Origin: Trematomus loennbergii
Taxonomy: Eukaryota > Chordata > Actinopteri > Perciformes > Nototheniidae
NCBI GenBank assembly: GCA_012861695.1
Contig: JAAOOA010000618.1
Span: 82,501-146,500 of the forward strand
DNA length: 64,000 bases
Direction of reading: 5' to 3'
Shown here in pieces: positions 59,901 to 64,000 of the stretch. Every line of letters begins with the position of its first letter. Position 1 is the first letter of the stretch. The position numbers and the translations under genes were made by a program. The notes below the pieces were generated by a model, which was given only the letters and a program-made list of their open reading frames with translations, was not told the DNA's origin and did no database searches.

Positions 59901-61593
59901 ATACATGTTATATATTGAAGTACAAGTACATGTCTACTTTAACTGCTTATGTAAATAAAAATACTTGCGCTCTATTTTATTTTTATATTTTTTGTAATGT
60001 TTTATTAGACATTGTTCTTTAAATTCTTACAGTATGTTTACTTAAATATCTTTATTTATTTTTTGCACATTCTTTATTTTAAGTTATCATTCTATGTAAT
60101 CATTTGTAATATTTTCTTATTTTCTAATTATTTAACACTTTACTCTAACCTCGTTAATTTCCATGAATTATTTTTGTTTTGTTTGATCCTATTGTGTTCA
60201 TAAGTGTTTTATTTTCCATCTTATTTTCTCAATTTCTTATGTCAATATATCCCTGTTTATATATAACATTTTTATATTTTATTATTTATAATTAATATAT
60301 TTTTAAGAAAGGAACAAAATGTTAAAATTCTTGGAATTATTACCAATAATCTTAGTTATCTGATTGACTGTGTGGTAACTGTCCATGAATCACCAGTGAA
60401 GCGTTCCTCATTAAAAACACGAGCAACAGCGACACCTGGTGGCGGACAGGCGCAATTACAGCAGGGTGGTTTCCACACGGATATAAATACTTGTGACACT
60501 CCGATTAAAAATATATATAAACATAGAGAAATATGTACAAAATGAAATAAAACCGATGTAAAAAAATAATGTAGGAATTATACAATACATAACAGTAGTG
60601 TAAATAAAAAAAACTTAAAAATAAGAATATTACTTACTTTTTTAATACAGGAAAGACAGTAGTAAATGATCGTTTATGACATTTTGTGATACTAGTTTAT
60701 TAAGAAACACACAGCTGTTCTTTATTCAATAAAACATTTTATTCCTCTGTATGATAGACAAACCATCAGGACCAGTTGATAAAAGCACTGCTGAAGTGGA
60801 CTCACAATTAGGTAATGGGTTTATTCTGGAGAAATAAACCCGTGTTACCATCATGATTTATGTTATGGCAAGTGAGAGTGAACGGCATACATCATACGCC
60901 AATCAGGCTCATTTGGCACGGTCTACAGCGGGGGGGAAAGGAGCTGAACGTGGTAAAAGAAAAGCAATAAGGCCAACACATGATAAACAGGAAATCCATT
61001 TAGACAGCAAGAACCGTACAAATCAAAACACACTAAAGGGGTGGTAATGCCCGAATTTAAAACTATAAAATGTTAAATCACTCACAAATAAACCAGAAAG
61101 TGTGCTCGTGTATCGACAGTGTCATTTAATGGTAAGGGATTATCTTAAAGCTGCAAAAAGTCAATGCTACATCAGGATACTTTGCAGAAATACTGAACTG
61201 TGAATGTGATAACAGCGGGAATGTCTTTTGTATATTCGTCTCTATACTTTATTTCCCCATGATTTTGGCCACTGACATGTTAAAAACGGTCTTTTCTGAG
61301 AGTCTGTGGTGTAAACAGATTGTGTGTAACCTTGTGGAAAAATAAAGGTTATTATTTAGAAACTAAACAATGTTTACAGAGGCGCTTGGCTTGCGGGTAT
61401 AAATACAAAATGAAGTGGGATAAATCACAGGCTGAATACACATTATTTTGGACGATTAAGCATGAAATTATATGGGGGGGGGGGACATTTAACACATCAT
61501 TCCTGAATTTTTAAAATTACACACCCTGTACAAAACACTCTGTCTCAATAGGCACTTCTTAAATAAGCTCTTTTTTTTTTTTTTTACTCATAG
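59901..61593. other. Intergenic AT-rich DNA between TRAM1 and NCOA2
   Basis: 59930-60340 is over 75 percent AT. 60849-61047 has a 64-codon frame of unknown nature. 61471-61480 is a run of G. Nothing recognised as a gene. Confidence 0.5.
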
Positions 61594-61599
61594 TTTATT
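61594..61599 (-). terminator. tram1: Candidate TRAM1 polyadenylation signal
   Basis: AATAAA on the minus strand, 110 bases downstream of the TRAM1 stop codon, followed by a 19-base A run in transcript sense. A longer 3' UTR using AATAAA words further left (for example near 60725) is possible. Confidence 0.5.
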
Positions 61600-61709
61600 T
61601 CAGAATTTGTTTTCATATGAAATGGCACAGGAGAGCGGCGACGCCTGAAATAACGGCGCGCTGGAAATGCATTGTGGGGGATTTGCGGGGGTGGAGGTGA
61701 ATGAATGAA

Positions 61710-61780
61710 TTATGACGACTTCTCCTTCTTCGCTCTCGGTGAATCCGCTCCGTTGGTGTTCACTCCGTTTACTCCGTTGG
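61710..61780 (-). CDS. tram1: TRAM1 last coding exon
   Basis: The acceptor ttttttag is followed by NGVNGVNTNGADSPRAKKEK then SS and a TAA stop at 61712-61710. Human TRAM1 ends with a closely similar tail (NGVNG...ADSPR-KKEKSS). This is the cytosolic, lysine- and serine-rich C-terminal tail of an ER multispanning protein that sits beside the Sec61 channel and helps signal sequences insert. Frame and split codon (G|CC, Ala) agree with the exon at 62757. Confidence 0.95.
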
Positions 61781-62104
61781 CTAAAAAGAGAGAAGAAGAA
61801 TTTCCATTAGTGTCATTTTATCAATGAACCGTGTTAACGTAAGCATGGACACATTCAATGGGGAAATAATCATTAAATCCCTCACTTGTATATATTTTTT
61901 AAACCTATTTATATAGACTATCTTTGTATGTGATGTTGTCTTTTTAATCACCTTAATTATCTAAATTTATATTTATTTATAATAGCGCTGTTTTTCTTTT
62001 GTTTGGGTTTCAGTTCTTAGATTTTCTTCCCAGTATCCTGCTTTTATTTTGTCTGTGATTTTACGGCTTGTTTTCATATCCAGTGCAGAGGAACACACTG
62101 ATGT

Positions 62105-62750
62105 GCAGGGGTGTGTAGGTGTGTGTGTGTGTAGGTGTGTTCAGGTGTCTGTGCAAGTGTGTGTAGGTGGGTGTGTAGGTGTGTTCAGGTGTCTGTGCAG
62201 GTGTGTGTAGGTGTGTTCAGGTGTCTGCAAGTGTGTGTAGGTGTGTTCAGGTGTCTGTGCAAGTGTGTTTCAGGTGTGTGTGTGTGTAGCTGTGTTTCAG
62301 GTCTGTGTGTGTAGGTGTGTGTGTAGGTGTGTGTGTAGGTGTGTGTGTAGGTGTGTGTGTGTAGCTGTGTGTGCAGGTGTGTGTGCAGGTGTGTTTCAGG
62401 TGTGTGTGTTCAGGTGTGTGTGCAAGTGTGTGTTTCAGTGTGTGTGTGCAAGTGTGTTCAAGGTGTGTGTTTCAGGTGTGTGTGCAAGTGTGTTGTAGGT
62501 GTGTGTGCAGGTGTGTGTTTCAGGTGTGTGTTCAGGTGTGTGTGCAGGTGTGTGTTCAGGTGTGTGTGCAGTGTGTGTTTCAGGTGTGTGTGCAGTGTGT
62601 GTGCAGGTGTGTGCAGTGTGTGTGCAGGTGTGTGTGTGTATGTAGGTGTGTGTGCAGGTGTGTGTGTGTATGTAGGTGTGTGTGCAGGTGTGTGTGTATG
62701 TGTGCGTGTGCAGGTGTGTATGTGTATGTGTAGGTGTGTGGTGTGTGTGT
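62105..62750. repeat. TG-rich compound repeat in TRAM1 last intron
   Basis: About 645 bp of (GT)n with recurring GTGTGTGCAGGTGTGTTTCAG and TAGGTGTG units, ending six bases from the donor of the upstream exon. In transcript sense it is CA-rich and fills two thirds of the 976-bp intron. The Cys/Val frames over it are artefacts. Confidence 0.95.
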
Positions 62751-62756
62751 GTTCAC

Positions 62757-62908
62757 CTTTGTCCTTCTTCGATTTGCTCTTGGCGGGAACCTGCTTCTTC
62801 TTCAGGTTCTGCGTCAGGCCGTGTTCTCTCCACCTTCTCAGCTGGAAGTTGATAAATTTCCACATCATGAAGGCCTGCGTCAGGCAAATGGCCGCCAGGA
62901 CGGTGATC
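62757..62908 (-). CDS. tram1: TRAM1 penultimate coding exon
   Basis: 152 bp, 50 full codons, frame intact. It begins [20 protein letters not shown], continues [20 protein letters not shown] and ends SKSKKDK. This is the last membrane segment and the start of the cytosolic tail. [20 protein letters not shown] is nearly invariant in vertebrate TRAM1. Acceptor tttgcag at 62911-62909; donor AAAG|gtgaac at 62756-62755, running directly into a CA-rich repeat. The tail after WREH differs from human, as expected for this variable part. Confidence 0.97.
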
Positions 62909-63442
62909 CTGCAAATCAAATATTGAAATACAGTTATATATACGGGTAGAAATGGGATATCAGTCCACCTCGGACACTCAGTAATGTCCGAAGCATTGAA
63001 TGATGTCGCACACACACAATGAGTTTGAAAGTCTGCAGAACAGACGTGTGTTTCTGTGTTTAAAGGAAGTACTAGTGACGTGTTGAGACTACATCTTGGT
63101 CTAATCTACTGCTGAGCACCTCTCTTCCTCTTCCTCTTCCTGAATGACTGGTCATACACACAAAGGGTGGACATAAGGTCTTTATTGTAAGTGGTCAACC
63201 TGATGATCCTGCATTGAAATTAGAAGAAAAACGTCTATTTATTTCCATTTATTTTAAGGGAAGGTGAATGAAACTCAAAGATTTCTGAACAAAAAAAGCA
63301 TGGATTTCAATCAGAAACTCGAATAAAAGTCATATATTTAGGTTTAGACTTTTACAGGCTAATGCATTTTTGTATTTCAGACTATTATCACTCTTAGAAA
63401 TGTGTATCCTATCTTTCCGTGTGTCCTCTCGCTCACACTCAC

Positions 63443-63587
63443 CGAACAAAGATGACGTTAAAGTTTCCTGCGGACAGATCGAAGCCCTGGTTCTCCGAGG
63501 TTGCGAGTCCGAATCCCACGGTGAGGACGGGAGAGAGAGAGAGTGAGCAGCCGACACAGAACGAACAGAACCGCCCAGAGCGTGAAG
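63443..63587 (-). CDS. tram1: TRAM1 coding exon with 1-bp insertion
   Basis: It begins FTLWAVLFVLCRLLTLSLS and, after a shift of one base, continues VLTVGFGLATSENQGFDL and ends AGNFNVIFV. Human TRAM1 has FSLWAVLFVLGRLLTL-LSVLTVGFGLA. The exon is 145 bp, but 47 codons with the flanking phases need 144. The extra base lies in the CTCTCTCTCTCTCCC run near 63528-63542. Acceptor ctctccag at 63590-63588 and donor TTCG|gtgagt at 63442-63441. It encodes a membrane segment of the TLC domain. Probably an assembly indel in a CT repeat. Confidence 0.93.
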
Positions 63588-63619
63588 CTGGAGAGAAAGA
63601 AACCGTCAGTGGGTCTGGA

Positions 63620-63737
63620 CTGGGAATATATACAGTATATACATATTATATATACTGGGAATATATACAGTATATACATATTTATATATACTGGGAATAT
63701 ATACAGTATATACATATTTATATATACTGGGAACTGA
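63620..63737. repeat. 36-bp AT-rich tandem repeat filling a short TRAM1 intron
   Basis: About three units of TGGGAATATATACAGTATAT plus ACATATTTATATATAC. The intron (63588-63754) is only 167 bp, and this array takes up most of it, between the acceptor's pyrimidine tract and the donor. Confidence 0.93.
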
Positions 63738-63754
63738 GCAGAGGAAGAAATCAC

Positions 63755-63859
63755 CCAGACTGACGCGTCTCGTTGCTGAAGTAAACGAGGCGGGACATGT
63801 GGAACAGAAGCTCGACGACGTAGTGAAGAACCAGCAGAACCAGAGCCAGGCGGTTCAGA
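63755..63859 (-). CDS. tram1: TRAM1 coding exon, 105 bp
   Basis: 34 codons plus split codons, frame intact. It begins [20 protein letters not shown] and ends [14 protein letters not shown]. Human TRAM1 has [31 protein letters not shown]. It encodes a transmembrane helix of the TRAM/LAG1/CLN8 (TLC) domain. Donor TCTGG|gtgatt at 63754-63753. The acceptor is GTGTGTTTCAG, and the usual pyrimidine tract is replaced by a long (TG)n. At 105 bp, skipping the exon would keep the frame but remove a membrane span. Upstream exons lie beyond the right edge. Confidence 0.96.
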
Positions 63860-63863
63860 CTGA

Positions 63864-63881
63864 AACACACACACACACACA

Positions 63882-63926
<45 letters not shown>
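63864..63926. repeat. (CA)n microsatellite at the TRAM1 acceptor
   Basis: About 63 bp of CA with one CC interruption on the plus strand, (TG)n in transcript sense, ending three T's before the CAG of the acceptor. A further short CA tract lies at 63947-63956. Confidence 0.95.
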
Positions 63927-63927
<1 letters not shown>

Positions 63928-64000
63928 TGTTAAACAACAGGGACTACACACACACACTTTGAACAGAAGGACAGCAGATGTTCATCACAACCACAGAGGT

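Overview
This is teleost fish genomic DNA, probably from a spiny-rayed fish. The evidence is interrupted vertebrate genes with GT/AG introns, several fish-type DNA transposons, LINE 3' ends and very abundant CA/TG microsatellites. No bacterial or viral gene organisation is present. Almost all long open frames are translations of microsatellites or minisatellites. The real coding sequence is under 1 kb in short exons, most of which have no complete open frame of their own.

Two genes are identified, both on the minus strand. (1) NCOA2 (nuclear receptor coactivator 2, TIF2/GRIP1/SRC-2) occupies roughly 58.7 kb down to the left edge. Its pieces are a putative promoter and first exon near 58.64-58.77 kb, an untranslated exon at 35562-35643, the start-codon exon at 19168-19271, the bHLH exon at 16689-16861, a linker exon at 7799-7901 and the PAS-A exon at 1381-1558. 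The rest of the gene lies beyond the left edge. (2) TRAM1 (translocating chain-associated membrane protein 1) enters from the right edge. Its last four coding exons are at 63755-63859, 63443-63587, 62757-62908 and 61710-61780. NCOA2 and TRAM1 are also neighbours on the same strand in human 8q13, so this is conserved synteny.

Three otherwise perfect exons carry a frame problem of one base: the NCOA2 start exon, the NCOA2 linker exon and a TRAM1 exon. The simplest explanation is uncorrected indels in the assembly, and gene predictors will mis-model both genes here.

The rest is intron filled with transposons, many with target-site duplications visible in the sequence. There are hAT elements with 8-bp duplications (11872-14174, 15398-16321, 50634-52370), TTAA-flanked MITEs (1705, 22327, 55461) and PIF/Harbinger-like MITEs (43176 and the left edge). 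Unrelated elements carry internal tandem arrays that have expanded: a 26-bp unit in a BED-hAT, a 57-bp unit next to a MITE end, a 15-bp unit in an L2-like retroposon tail, a 15-bp unit in another hAT, and a 37-bp unit. Two arrays occur twice in opposite orientation and bracket NCOA2 exons, which could give kilobase-scale RNA duplexes in the pre-mRNA. I found no new protein-coding system. The most notable items are these inverted arrays, the TG-repeat splice acceptor in TRAM1, the indels, a perfect 34-bp palindrome and a perfect DR1 nuclear-receptor site in the intron of a nuclear-receptor coactivator gene.
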